Positions 1 through 9,633 of a stretch of 64,000 nucleotides of DNA are shown here, piece after piece. This DNA comes from Burkholderiales bacterium (GTDB lineage Bacteria > Pseudomonadota > Gammaproteobacteria > Burkholderiales > SG8-39), in NCBI GenBank assembly GCA_026417035.1, contig JAOAEA010000008.1, positions 1 to 64,000 on the forward strand, given 5' to 3'. Position numbers and translations under genes: made by a program. Position 1 is the first letter of the stretch, and each line of letters opens with the position of its first letter. Below the pieces are notes generated by a model. It saw nothing but the letters and a program-made list of their open reading frames with translations, was not told where the DNA came from and searched no databases.

Positions 1-2
1 CC

Positions 3-254
3 GACCACCAGCACGACTTCTGCGTCCAGCAGGCGCAGGTGCTCGCTGACCGGAAAGTAGCCTGGGCCGATGCGGTCCCGCGTCTCGCCCTCTGCCCGAC
101 CTGCGCCCCCGATGTTCTGAAGCGCCTGCAGCAGGCGGTGATCGAGAACCGCAACGTCTTCGAGGTGCTGATGGACGCGGTGCGTGTGTGCTCGCTCGGC
201 CAGATCACCCGTGCGCTCTTCGAGGTGGGCGGCCAGTACCGGCGCTCGATGTGA
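3..254 (+). CDS. C-terminal fragment of methylmalonyl-CoA/isobutyryl-CoA mutase family protein (IcmF-like), 5' truncated by window edge
   Basis: Frame open from base 3 (DHQHDFCVQQAQVLADRK...); C-terminus ...NVFEVLMDAVRVCSLGQITRALFEVGGQYRRSM resembles IcmF/mutase C-termini from memory. Confidence 0.6.
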   Translation, partial: DHQHDFCVQQAQVLADRKVAWADAVPRLALCPTCAPDVLKRLQQAVIENRNVFEVLMDAVRVCSLGQITRALFEVGGQYRRSM

Positions 255-553
255 GCGGCGCAATGGCCGCCCATCCCGAGTGGGCGAGGAGTCTCGGACG
301 GGTCCGGCGCTCGATGTGGGCGGCGGCAGAGCGGACGATCGCCGGGTTCCTCGAGGAACTCGGGGACGGCAAGCTCGGCTCCGCGCAGCGCGACCGGGCT
401 TGGTAGTCTCTTGCTCCTGCGGGCGATGACGCGCCGAAACCGGCAGGCTGGGCGCGCCTGCGGGGCCGGCGCCGCGTTGCCCCTTTTCTGCGTGTGGGCG
501 CGGCGCCCGGCCGACACCACCTGAACAAGCCGGTACCCTCGTCGCACCGCGCC

Positions 554-1638
554 ATGCGCCCAATCTGGAAAGTCGAGCGAACCGCGAATGCACGCTTCCC
601 GTTCCGCATCTCGATCGAGCAGGGCGGATGATTGCTCTGGGCGGTGCGCGCGCGGCACGGGTGGCCCGGGCCGGGGGCGAACGTGTTCTGCCTGCGCGAG
701 CGCGGGCTCGACCCGGCCGAGCCGCTCGTCGAGGTCGAACGCGCGCCGGTGCAGGCGTTCGTCCGGCTCAGGCAGAAGCTCACCGTCACGCTCGGCCGGC
801 CGCAGCGCAAGCGCTGCGAGTTCCCCCTCCTCACCCGGCCGCTCAAGGACGGCACCGGGGTCTACGAGCAGATCTTCTTCCGCACCGAGAGCGCGATCCG
901 CGCGCACAAGACGCGCGGCCGCGTGGAGCTCGGCCGGGCCGCGGGCCTCGAGGTCGCGATCGACAGCGCCGAGCGCTATCCGTGGTCGTTCCCCGGCGCG
1001 CGCGTGGAGCGGCGCAAGCTCCCGGCCGGCGACTACGCGCTCGTGAAGGCGGGGTGCATCCTCGCGGTCGCCGAGCGCAAGACGCTCGACAACCTGCTCA
1101 CCGACTTCGGCGCGCTCAAGGCGCTGCACCAGACGCTCGCGGGGCTCGGGGCTTTCGCGCGCGCCGCGCTGGTGGTCGAAGCGCAGTACGCCGACTTCCT
1201 CGACGAGTCGAAGCTCCGCCAGTGGCCGGCGCGCCACGCGGCGCGCGTGCTCGCCGAGATCGCGGCGCTGCACCCGCGGCTGCCGATCGTCTTCGCCGGA
1301 AACCGCAAGCTCGCGAACGCCTGGGTGCAGGCGTGGTTCGCGGCTGTCGCAGCCGAGGCGCAGGCCGGCGCACCGCTCGCGCTGGAGGAGGCGGTCGCCC
1401 GCTACGAAGCCGTCCCCGCGGACGGCGGTCTCGACGAGCGCATCCGCGCGGCGGCGCTGCACGGCTTTCCGCCCCGTTCTCCTTCGCGGAGCTGGCGGCC
1501 AAGGTCCCCGAAGCGCCCGCGGCCCGCGTGCGGCGCGTGCTCGCGTCGCTGCGCGCGGCCGGGCTGATCCAGGCGGCCGGGAAAGCGTCGGGGACCCGGT
1601 ACCGGTCCGCCGACGCAGCGGCCGCCCGACGCGAGTAG
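554..1638 (+). pseudogene. ERCC4-domain nuclease-like gene disrupted by an in-frame TGA (629-631) and a -1 frameshift near 1465-1480
   Basis: Frame 2 reads MRPIWKVERTANARFPFRISIEQGG*LLWAVRARHGWPGPGANVFCLRE...; nuclease-like core VERRKLPAGDYAL...AVAERKTLDNLLTDF; C-terminal wHTH-like tail PFSFAELAAKVPEAPAARVRRVLASLRAAGLIQAAG continues only in frame 1. Confidence 0.65.
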
Positions 1639-1688
1639 CAGGGCCGGCGAGGCGGGCGCGCGCGACCTTCGCGCCGGCGCTGCCGCCG

Positions 1689-2108
1689 TCACCCGCCCAC
1701 GTGCGCGACCACGCGGCGCTCGTGCGCGCCGTGGCGGTGCTCGAAGAGGTAGATGCCCTGCCACGTGCCGAGCGCGGGGCGGCCGCCGGCGACGGGGATG
1801 GAGAGCGACACCGCCGTCAGCGCGGCCTTGATGTGCGCGGGCATGTCGTCTGGCCCCTCCGTCGTGTGGGCGATCCAGCGCATCGACGGGTCGTTGGCGC
1901 TCGGCACGAGGCGGCGGAAGAACGCTTCGAGATCCCGCCGCACGTCGGGATCGGCGTTCTCCTGGATGCAGAGCGAGCAGGACGTGTGCTGCACGAAGAG
2001 CGTCACGAGGCCCTCGGCGATGCCGCTCTCTTTCACCACGCGCTCGACGTCGCGGGTGAACTCGTGCAGCCCCGGGCCGGAGGTGCGGATGACGATCGTC
2101 CGCTGCAT
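1689..2108 (-). CDS. yjbQ: YjbQ/UPF0047 family protein (secondary thiamine-phosphate synthase-like)
   Basis: LFVQHTSCSLCIQENADPDVRRDL...GTWQGIYLFEHR family motifs. Confidence 0.85.
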   Translation of the reverse strand: MQRTIVIRTSGPGLHEFTRDVERVVKESGIAEGLVTLFVQHTSCSLCIQENADPDVRRDLEAFFRRLVPSANDPSMRWIAHTTEGPDDMPAHIKAALTAVSLSIPVAGGRPALGTWQGIYLFEHRHGAHERRVVAHVGG

Positions 2109-2360
2109 CCGGCGATGGTAACCGACGGGCGTCGCAGGCCCGCTTGCGAGGGGACGGATCCCGCGTTCTCCCCGGGCGTCGCCCGAGGGACGGCGACCGT
2201 CACGCCGGCCGGGCCCGCCGCGAAGCTCAGCGCGCGCCCGGACCTCCCCGGGAGCGACGACCCGGCTGCGGTCGCAGGGGCTTGCGGTCGATCAAAGCGC
2301 GCCGCCCGGGCGAAGCTGAAATTAAGAATAGCGGTCGTTCCTGGGCGTCGAGACGAGACC

Positions 2361-3818
2361 ATGGCTTCCCGCGTCCTGCGCCTGCGCCGCCTCACTGCGG
2401 CCGTGACGCTGGCCACTTTCCTCGCCGCATGCGCCACGGTTCCGCACGAGCTGTGGCAGTCCGATCCGGCCGCCCGCCCGCGACCGGAGGCACGGACGCT
2501 CGCGGTCGCGGCCCCGCGGTTCACGCCCGAGGCACATCTGGAGGTGCTGCTCGGGGACCCCAAGGAGCGGGCGGCGGCCACCGGGGCCGTGGCCGGTGCG
2601 GGTGAGGGGCTCGCCGCGTGGGCGAGCGCGCTCTCCGGCCTGCGCTGCGCGGGCGAGGTGTGCCTCGGGGTGCTGATGGTCTATGGGGCGACGCTCCCGG
2701 TGTTCATGGCCGTGGGCGCCCTCTTCGGCGCGGTGCGCGACGTCTCGCAGGCGCAGACGGCCGAGGCGCTCGCCCGCGCCGAGGCGAACATCACGGCGGC
2801 GCTCGCGGAGCTGCGGCTGCAGCAGGCCGCCCAGCGGGCGCTTGTGTTCGAGCTCGGTCGGGCGGGCTTCGCGGGCGTCGTTGCGCTCGAGACGGACGCC
2901 GGGCCGGCGACTCCGGGCGATAAGGCGAGCTATGCCGGGGTCGCCGCCGACCGGGTGGTGGAAGTGAGCGTGCTCGGGCTCGACATCGAGCGGCGGCGGC
3001 AGGGCGGCACCCTCGTGTATGCGCCGGTGCTGCGCACCCGCGGGCGGCTGGTGCGCCCCGCGGACGGCCGCGTCGAGGACGAGGTGCGCTACGAGTGGCG
3101 CGGCCCGCTGTCGCCCGCCGCGGAGTGGACGGCCGACCGGGGCAGCCGGTTCATCGCCGCGCTCAACATCGCGATGAACCAGGTCGCGGAAGCGCTCGCC
3201 TACGAGCTGCTGCTCGCGTGGTATCCGCCGCGCGGCGCGGCGTCCGGCGCGAGGGCGTCGAGCCTCGCGCCCCCTTACGTGCTCGCGCCGAAGCAGCCGC
3301 CGGTCTCGCGCAGCCTCGACATGCGCGGCGTGTTCATGCAGAAGTACCGGCTCGGGCACGGCGACCTCGCCTACGCTTACGCCGACAGCGTGCAGCCGCT
3401 CCTCGCCTGGGAGGCGTTCCCGCGCGACTTCGACGGTCTGGCGCCGGGCCGGGTCACGGATGTGGTCTACGACCTGCGGGTGTTCCGCTCGGAGCCCGCC
3501 GGCCCCGTGTTCACCACCGGGGCGATGGTGTACGAGCGCACCGGGCTCGCCGCCCCCGAGCACCGTGTCGCGGACCCGCTCATGGCCTGCGCGCGCTACA
3601 CGTGGACGGTGCGGGCGCGCTTCCGTCTCGACGGCCAGCCGCGCGCCACGGAATGGGGCGCGGCCGCCAACGCCTGGCCGAGCGGGGGAGGGCTCGAGCC
3701 GTGGCAGTTGCGCCGCGGCGCGAACGGCGTCATCCGCGCGCAGGGCCTGACGATGCGCGACTTCTACTACCCGTTCCGCGCGCCGACGCTGAGCGGGGCG
3801 CCGCGCTGCGACGGGTGA
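2361..3818 (+). CDS. Putative lipoprotein of unknown function
   Basis: MASRVLRLRRLTAAVTLATFLAACATVP lipobox; internal start of ORF 1701..3818. Confidence 0.7.
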   Translation: MASRVLRLRRLTAAVTLATFLAACATVPHELWQSDPAARPRPEARTLAVAAPRFTPEAHLEVLLGDPKERAAATGAVAGAGEGLAAWASALSGLRCAGEVCLGVLMVYGATLPVFMAVGALFGAVRDVSQAQTAEALARAEANITAALAELRLQQAAQRALVFELGRAGFAGVVALETDAGPATPGDKASYAGVAADRVVEVSVLGLDIERRRQGGTLVYAPVLRTRGRLVRPADGRVEDEVRYEWRGPLSPAAEWTADRGSRFIAALNIAMNQVAEALAYELLLAWYPPRGAASGARASSLAPPYVLAPKQPPVSRSLDMRGVFMQKYRLGHGDLAYAYADSVQPLLAWEAFPRDFDGLAPGRVTDVVYDLRVFRSEPAGPVFTTGAMVYERTGLAAPEHRVADPLMACARYTWTVRARFRLDGQPRATEWGAAANAWPSGGGLEPWQLRRGANGVIRAQGLTMRDFYYPFRAPTLSGAPRCDG

Positions 3819-3915
3819 CGCGGCGCCGGCGGTGGCGAAAAGCGGGCCAGGCGCCCTGTCACGCACGCCGCACGCCCTATACTGCGCGCCTCGCAAGTCC
3901 CCCGTGCGCCCGCGG

Positions 3916-4476
3916 ATGAAGCTCAAGATCCACGAGAAATCGCTCTTCGCGATCCTCGCCCGCTCGCCATGGTGGGTGAGCGTCGCGATCGCCGCGGGCG
4001 TGGTCTTGGGCTCGCGGCTCTTCCTGCCCGACGCGTATGCGGTCGCCGTCGGGCTGCCCTTCCTCGTCGTCGCGGCGGTCGCCCTCTGGCGGCAGCTCCG
4101 CGCGCCGAGCCCCTCGCGGGTGGCAGGGACGCTCGAAGCGATCGGCGCGATGTCGTGGGCCGAGTTCTCGGGCGCGCTCGCAGCGGCGTTCGGGCGCGAA
4201 GGGTACGAGGTGACGCGCCTCGACGGCGCGCAGGCCGACTTCGAACTCGCGCGCGCGGGCCGGCGGACCGTGGTGGGCTGCAAGCGCTGGAAGGCCGCGC
4301 GCACCGGCGTCGAGCCGCTGCGGGAGCTCGACGCGGCGCGGCGCGCGCGCGAGGCTTCGGAGGCGATCTACGTCGCGACGGGCGAGGTGAGCGACAACGC
4401 GGTGAAGTTCGCGGCGGCGAACGGCATTCGCGTCCTGCGGGGCGCGGACCTCGCGGCGCTCTTCGCGAAGCGCTGA
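3916..4476 (+). CDS. Membrane-anchored restriction endonuclease-like (Mrr-type) domain protein
   Basis: Two N-terminal hydrophobic segments then GYEVTRLDGAQADFELARAGRRTVVGCKRWKA...AIYVATGEVSDNAVKFAAANGIRVLRGADL. Confidence 0.7.
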   Translation: MKLKIHEKSLFAILARSPWWVSVAIAAGVVLGSRLFLPDAYAVAVGLPFLVVAAVALWRQLRAPSPSRVAGTLEAIGAMSWAEFSGALAAAFGREGYEVTRLDGAQADFELARAGRRTVVGCKRWKAARTGVEPLRELDAARRAREASEAIYVATGEVSDNAVKFAAANGIRVLRGADLAALFAKR

Positions 4477-4537
4477 CGCCGCTCACGCGAACCTTCTTCC
4501 CCGGGAACCCGGTATCGTGCTGGCGGACGAAAGGATC

Positions 4538-6583
4538 ATGCCGCGCCTCGCGCTCGCCGCACTGCTCGCCCTCGCCACCGCACTCAATGCGGCGGCGGCC
4601 CCGGTGCGGACCCCGCACGTCGAGGCCGAGCTCCTCGCCGAGCGCACTGCGATCGTGCCCGGCGAGCCGCTCACCGTCGCGCTGCGCCTTGCGATCATCC
4701 CCGGCTGGCACACGTACTGGCGCAATCCGGGCGACTCCGGCGAGCCCACGCGGATCGAATGGCGCCTGCCCCCCGGGTTCGAGGCGGGCGCGATCGAGTG
4801 GCCGGTACCGGAGCGGCTGCCCGCCGGGCCGCTCATGAACTTCGGTTACCAGGGCGAGGCGCTGCACCTCGTGCGGATCGACACGCCGCGGGACCTCGTG
4901 CCGGGGACTGCGGTGACGCTCGCCGCGCGCGCGTGGTGGCTCGTCTGCGAGGTGCGCTGCATCCCCGAGGACGCGGAGCTGGCGGTCACGCTCCCGGTCG
5001 CCTCGCGGGCCCAGCCCGACCCGCGTGGGGCGGGGCCGATCGCGGCGGCGCGCGCGCGCCTGCCTGCACCGGCCGAGGCGCTCGCAGGATGGAAGCTCGC
5101 GGCGCACGCCGTGCCCGAAGGCGTCGCGCTCGATCTCGCGCCGCCGCAGGGCGTCGTGGTGCCCGAAGCGCGCTTCTTCCCCTTCGAGGAAGGCAAGATC
5201 GAGCCGGCGGCGCCGCAGCGTCTCGAGGCGACCGATCGTGGCTATCGCCTCGCGCTCGCGCGCGCCGCGCAGCCCGTCGGCGCGTTCGACCGCGTCGCCG
5301 GCGTGCTCGCGCTCTCGCCGCCCGGAGACCCCTCGCCGCGCGCATTCACGATTGACGTTGCGGTCGCGCCCGCCGCGCCGGGCGGCTCGTTCGCGGGTCT
5401 CGCCCTCGTCGCGGCGCTCCTCGCGGCGTTCGCGGGGGGCCTCGTCCTCAACCTGATGCCCTGCGTGCTCCCCGTGCTCGCGATCAAGGTCCTCGGGTTC
5501 GCCGATGCCGCCGACACGCGGGCCGGCCGCCGCCGCGGGCTCCTCTACGGCGCCGGCGTGCTCGTCTCCTTCTGGGTGCTCGCGGGGCTGCTGCTCGCGC
5601 TGCGCGCGGGGGGCGAGGAGCTCGGCTGGGGCTTCCAGCTCCAGTCGCCCGCCGCGGTGGCGCTCCTCGCGCTGCTCTTCTTCGCGCTCGCGCTCAACCT
5701 CTCGGGCGTGTTCGAGCTCGCCAACATCGTGCCGGCACGCGTCGCGGCGGCGGGGGCGAACGGGCCTTCGCTCGACGCATTCCTCACCGGTGTGCTCGCC
5801 GTCGTGATCGCCTCGCCGTGCACCGCGCCGTTCATGGGCGCTGCGCTCGGCTTCGCGCTCACGGTCGACGCGGCGACGGCGTTCGCGGTGTTCACGGCGC
5901 TCGCGCTCGGCATGGCGCTGCCCTACGTGCTGCTCGCGTGGTTTCCGGCGTGGCTCGCGCGCGTGCCGAAGCCCGGGCCGTGGATGCTGCGGCTCAAGCA
6001 GGCGCTGGCGTTCCCGCTCTACGCAACCGCCGCGTGGCTCGCCTGGGTGCTCGGACGGCAGGCCGGGCCCGACGCCGTGGCGTGGCTGCTCGTCGCCGCG
6101 GTCGTCGCGGGGCTCGCCGCATGGATCGCCGGGCTGCCCGGCGATCGCGGCCCGGTCGCGCGCACGGCCGTCGCGCTGCTCGCCGCGGCGGCGGTCGCAA
6201 TCGCGGCATTGCCTCGCGATGCGACGACGGCCGCGGCGGCGGCCGAGGCGAATTGGCAGCCCTATTCGCGCGAGACGCTCGCCGCGCTCTTGGCCTCCGG
6301 CAGGCCCGTCTTCGTGGACTTCACCGCCGCCTGGTGCGTGACCTGCCAGGTGAACAAGCGGCTCGTGCTCGCGAGCGAAGAGACGCTCGCCGCGTTCCGC
6401 GCGCGCGGCGTGCACCTCGTGCGCGCCGACTGGACCCGGCGCGACCCCGAGATCGCGCAGGCGCTCGCCGAGATCGGCCGGAGCGGCGTGCCGGCCTACG
6501 TGGTGTACAAGCCCGGCCGCGCGCCGCTCGTGCTGCCGGAGATCCTCACGCGCGAGCGCGTGATCGCAGCGCTCGACGGTTGA
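4538..6583 (+). CDS. Protein-disulfide reductase, DsbD/ScsB-like, with C-terminal thioredoxin domain
   Basis: N-terminal domain PGWHTYWRNPGDSGEPT; multi-TM core LNLMPCVLPVLAIKVLGF; C-terminal FVDFTAAWCVTCQVNKR. Confidence 0.9.
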   Translation: MPRLALAALLALATALNAAAAPVRTPHVEAELLAERTAIVPGEPLTVALRLAIIPGWHTYWRNPGDSGEPTRIEWRLPPGFEAGAIEWPVPERLPAGPLMNFGYQGEALHLVRIDTPRDLVPGTAVTLAARAWWLVCEVRCIPEDAELAVTLPVASRAQPDPRGAGPIAAARARLPAPAEALAGWKLAAHAVPEGVALDLAPPQGVVVPEARFFPFEEGKIEPAAPQRLEATDRGYRLALARAAQPVGAFDRVAGVLALSPPGDPSPRAFTIDVAVAPAAPGGSFAGLALVAALLAAFAGGLVLNLMPCVLPVLAIKVLGFADAADTRAGRRRGLLYGAGVLVSFWVLAGLLLALRAGGEELGWGFQLQSPAAVALLALLFFALALNLSGVFELANIVPARVAAAGANGPSLDAFLTGVLAVVIASPCTAPFMGAALGFALTVDAATAFAVFTALALGMALPYVLLAWFPAWLARVPKPGPWMLRLKQALAFPLYATAAWLAWVLGRQAGPDAVAWLLVAAVVAGLAAWIAGLPGDRGPVARTAVALLAAAAVAIAALPRDATTAAAAAEANWQPYSRETLAALLASGRPVFVDFTAAWCVTCQVNKRLVLASEETLAAFRARGVHLVRADWTRRDPEIAQALAEIGRSGVPAYVVYKPGRAPLVLPEILTRERVIAALDG

Positions 6584-6607
6584 CCCAGCCCAGCGAAAGG
6601 AGCCCCC

Positions 6608-7204
6608 ATGAAGCGATTCGTCCTTGGCCTCGCCGCCCTCGCCCTCGCGGCGGCGCCGGCGCTCGCCGCCACCGTCGGCCAGAGCGCGCCCGACTTCAGC
6701 GCGCCCGACACCGCGGGAAGGGCCGTGAAGCTCTCCGACTTCCGCGGCCAGTTCGTCGTCCTCGAGTGGACCAACCCCGAGTGCCCCTACGTGAAGCGCC
6801 ACTACGACAGCGGCAACATGCCGTCGCTGCAGAAGGAGCTCACCGGGAAGGGCGTCGTGTGGCTCGCGGTGAACTCCTCGAGCCCCGAGAGCGGCGAGTT
6901 CACGCCGCCCGAGGCCATGGCGAAGTGGGTCGCGGCGAAGGGCGGCGCGCCCACGGCGGTGCTGATCGACAAGGACGGCAAGGTCGGCCGCCTCTACGGC
7001 GCGCGCACGACGCCGCACATGTACGTGATCGACCCGCAGGGCCGGCTCATCTACGCGGGCGCGATCGACGACAGGCGCTTCGCGAGCGCCGAGGAGACGA
7101 AGGCCGCGAAGAACCACGTGCGCGCCGCGCTCGGCGAAGCGATGGCCGGAAAGCCGGTGAGCGTGGCGGCGACGACGCCCTATGGCTGCTCGGTGAAGTA
7201 CTGA
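6608..7204 (+). CDS. Secreted thioredoxin/redoxin family protein
   Basis: Signal peptide; VGQSAPDFSAPDTAGRAVKLSDFRGQFVVLEWTNPECPYVKRHY. Confidence 0.85.
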   Translation: MKRFVLGLAALALAAAPALAATVGQSAPDFSAPDTAGRAVKLSDFRGQFVVLEWTNPECPYVKRHYDSGNMPSLQKELTGKGVVWLAVNSSSPESGEFTPPEAMAKWVAAKGGAPTAVLIDKDGKVGRLYGARTTPHMYVIDPQGRLIYAGAIDDRRFASAEETKAAKNHVRAALGEAMAGKPVSVAATTPYGCSVKY

Positions 7205-7442
7205 ACCCCGGCGGCGGGCTGCGTCGCGGCCCGCGCGCCGGCGCACGCGCGCGCCCTCTTCCGCTCGCGCCTGCAGGACTGGGGGCGCGCGCTCGACATC
7301 GCCCCGTCCGCGACATCCGTCGCGCGATCACGGCGGCGTTCCGCGCGCTCGGCACCGGCGTCGCCGAGAGCACCGCGCACGAACGGATGGTGGCGTTCTG
7401 CCGCGGGAGCGGCCACGTCCGGGCGGCGAGATCTTGCCTCAG

Positions 7443-7555
7443 GCGGCAGATCGCGCTCCTCCCGGCCGGACCGCCGGGTCGCCTCGCGCCTCGCGATGAC
7501 TCCGTTTTCCAGCGTCATCGCGAGCCCCGCCGGGGGGCGTGGCGATCTCCCGCAC
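7443..7555. repeat. Imperfect inverted repeat with perfect inner 11-bp stem (CTCGCGATGAC / GTCATCGCGAG) and outer GCGGCAGATCGC / GCGATCTCCCGC
   Basis: Arms read directly at 7443-7454, 7490-7500, 7514-7524 and 7544-7555. Confidence 0.65.
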
Positions 7556-7765
7556 GGCGGGGGCGTCGCGCCCGGGACACGGGCCCACGTCGACCGCCCG
7601 GTCACCGGGTCCGCTCGCCCGCCCGCGGGCGTCGTGGACCGGTCGTGTGCGGTTCTGCGCTTGCGGACGCGGATGGGGCCGTTCGGTCGGGTCCGCAACC
7701 GGCGCGTGTTCGGTAAAGTGGAGCCTCGAGGTGTTGCGCCCCGCGCGGGCGCGGGGGTGAAGCCG

Positions 7766-8416
7766 ATGACGCACATGCCGAGGATTCGGGCGGGCCTGCC
7801 GGCGGCGCTGGCGCTCGCCGCGCTCGTCGCCGGCTGCGCGACGACGCGGATGGAGAGCGAGTGGCGCGATCCGACGTTCGCCGGCGGGTCGCTCAGCGGC
7901 AAGCGGGTGCTGGTGGTCTGCCAGGCACGCGACGAGACCGTGCGGCGCGTTTGCGAGGATCAGTGGGTGTTCCGCCTCGGAGGGCGCGGCATCGCGGGCA
8001 CGCAGAGCTACACGGTCCCGGGATTCCCGCCGGGCGGCGTGGCGAACCCGGACCAGCTGAAGGCCGCGGCGCAGGCGGCCGGCGCGACCGCGGTCCTCTC
8101 CACGCAACTCGCGGCGAGCCCGTTCACCGTGGTGAACCCGCCGGCGCAGGTGGGCATCGGCGTCGGCGGCGGCAGCGGCAGTGGAACCTACCGCGGCGGC
8201 AGCTTCGGCTGGGGCGGCTTCGGCGTCACGCTCCCCGTGGGCGGCGCGACGGCGAGCCAGGGCCTGTCGGCGAGCACCACGCTCGTCGATGCCGCGAGCG
8301 GGATGCTCGTGTGGTCGGGCAGCGCGAGCACGCCCGCGACGGGCGACGTGACGGCGCAGGTCGCCGCGCTCACGCAGGTGACGGGCGAGGCGCTCGCGAA
8401 GGCGGGGCTCATCTAG
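7766..8416 (+). CDS. Putative lipoprotein (DUF4136-like)
   Basis: MTHMPRIRAGLPAALALAALVAGCATTRMESEWRDPTFAGG lipobox; Gly/Ser-rich segment. Confidence 0.7.
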   Translation: MTHMPRIRAGLPAALALAALVAGCATTRMESEWRDPTFAGGSLSGKRVLVVCQARDETVRRVCEDQWVFRLGGRGIAGTQSYTVPGFPPGGVANPDQLKAAAQAAGATAVLSTQLAASPFTVVNPPAQVGIGVGGGSGSGTYRGGSFGWGGFGVTLPVGGATASQGLSASTTLVDAASGMLVWSGSASTPATGDVTAQVAALTQVTGEALAKAGLI

Positions 8417-8455
8417 ACCCCCCTGGCGCGGCCGCCGCCCGGTCGCGGCCCTCAT

Positions 8456-8579
8456 GAATCGGAAGGCGCTCTTCCGAATTCCCGAGGCATGTTCCACCGC
8501 CTCGCCGCCAGACGGCGGCACGAGCCGGCGCGCGGCTCTGCTGCGGTGGCGATTTTCGGCGCGCGCCCGAGAGCCGCGC
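8456..8579. terminator. Two hairpins in convergent spacer (TCGGAAG-5nt-CTTCCGA and GCGCGGCTCT-30nt-AGAGCCGCGC), possible bidirectional terminator
   Basis: Perfect stems at 8459-8477 and 8530-8579 between convergent genes; no U-tract. Confidence 0.4.
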
Positions 8580-8580
8580 C

Positions 8581-9630
8581 CTAAAGCACCCGCCCGAACC
8601 AGAGGAGCGACAGCACCGCCGCGGCCGCCGCGAACGCCGCCGCCACCGCGGTGACGATCGCGGTGATCTCGGTCTCCTTCTTCTCGAAGACGAGCCGCGC
8701 GCTGAGGGACTCGTAGACCTTCTTCAGGTCCTCGGCGGTGCCGGCGTAGAAGTACTGGCCCATCGTCATCGCCGCGATCTGCTTCAGCGTCGCCTCGTCG
8801 AGGCGCACGCGCATCGACCAGCCCTCGAAGCCGATCACCTCGCCCTCGGTGGTGCCGATGCCGACGGTGTACACGCGCACGCCGCGGTCGGCGGCCATCT
8901 TGGCGGCTTCGAGCGAGTCGGGGCCGGTGGTGCGCTGGCCATCGGTGAGCAGGACGATCGCCGCGGAGGGATAGGAGCCGGGCGCGACCGGGGTGAACTC
9001 CTTCTTCTCCGGCTTCTTGATCGGGTCGCCGGGGAAGGGCCGCGGCGCGTTGCCGCGCCCGTAGATGAGCTCGCTCACGTCGATGCCGGCGTCCGGGAAG
9101 ATGGTCGCGAGCGAGACGATGATGCCGCTGCCGATCGCGGTCGCGCGCTGCAGCTGGAAGCGGTCGATCGCGGCGATCAGGTCCTCGCGGTTCTCGGTGG
9201 GCGGCTGCACCACCGCCGCGGTGCCGGCGAAGGAGACGATGCCGATCCGCACGTTGCGCGGCGTCTGGTTGATGAACGCCTTGGCCGCCTCCTGCGCCGC
9301 GGTGATGCGGTTCGGCTTGACGTCGGTCGCGCGCATGCTGCCCGAGACGTCCATCGCCAGGATGATCGTCTGCTGCTGCGAAGGCAGGGTCACGATCGCG
9401 GCCGGGCGCGCCATCGCCACGATCATCAGCGCGAGCGCGACGAGGAAGAGGGCCGGCGGCACGTGACGCCGCAGTCGCTGCCCGGCGCCCATCGCCTCCT
9501 TCACGAGCCCGAGGTTCGCGTAGCGGACCGCGCTTCTCTTGCGCCGGGCGAGGAGCCACAGGTAAGCCGCGACGGCGAGCGGCACGATGACGAGCAGCCA
9601 GAGCATGTTCGGCCACGCGAAGGTGAGCAT
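8581..9630 (-). CDS. VWA domain-containing membrane protein (BatA-like)
   Basis: IILAMDVSGSMRATDVKPNR MIDAS motif; flanking TM helices. Confidence 0.9.
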   Translation of the reverse strand: MLTFAWPNMLWLLVIVPLAVAAYLWLLARRKRSAVRYANLGLVKEAMGAGQRLRRHVPPALFLVALALMIVAMARPAAIVTLPSQQQTIILAMDVSGSMRATDVKPNRITAAQEAAKAFINQTPRNVRIGIVSFAGTAAVVQPPTENREDLIAAIDRFQLQRATAIGSGIIVSLATIFPDAGIDVSELIYGRGNAPRPFPGDPIKKPEKKEFTPVAPGSYPSAAIVLLTDGQRTTGPDSLEAAKMAADRGVRVYTVGIGTTEGEVIGFEGWSMRVRLDEATLKQIAAMTMGQYFYAGTAEDLKKVYESLSARLVFEKKETEITAIVTAVAAAFAAAAAVLSLLWFGRVL

Positions 9631-9633
9631 GGC

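Noticed and set aside
255-553. Small ORFs before the ERCC4-like gene
   Set aside because: No conserved-looking sequence or ribosome-binding context; treated as spacer.
1701-2360. N-terminal 220-aa extension of the lipoprotein ORF
   Set aside because: Overlaps yjbQ on the opposite strand; lipoprotein signal at ATG 2361 is the credible start.
3923-7246. 1107-aa minus-strand ORF and many other long Arg/His-rich ORFs (e.g. 7439..10519 -, 11547..14201 +, 14024..16672 +, 16695..18392 -, 46494..50642 - upstream part)
   Set aside because: Antisense/out-of-frame to well-supported genes; composition (RRRARR, GERHRDR...) is typical of high-GC spurious frames.
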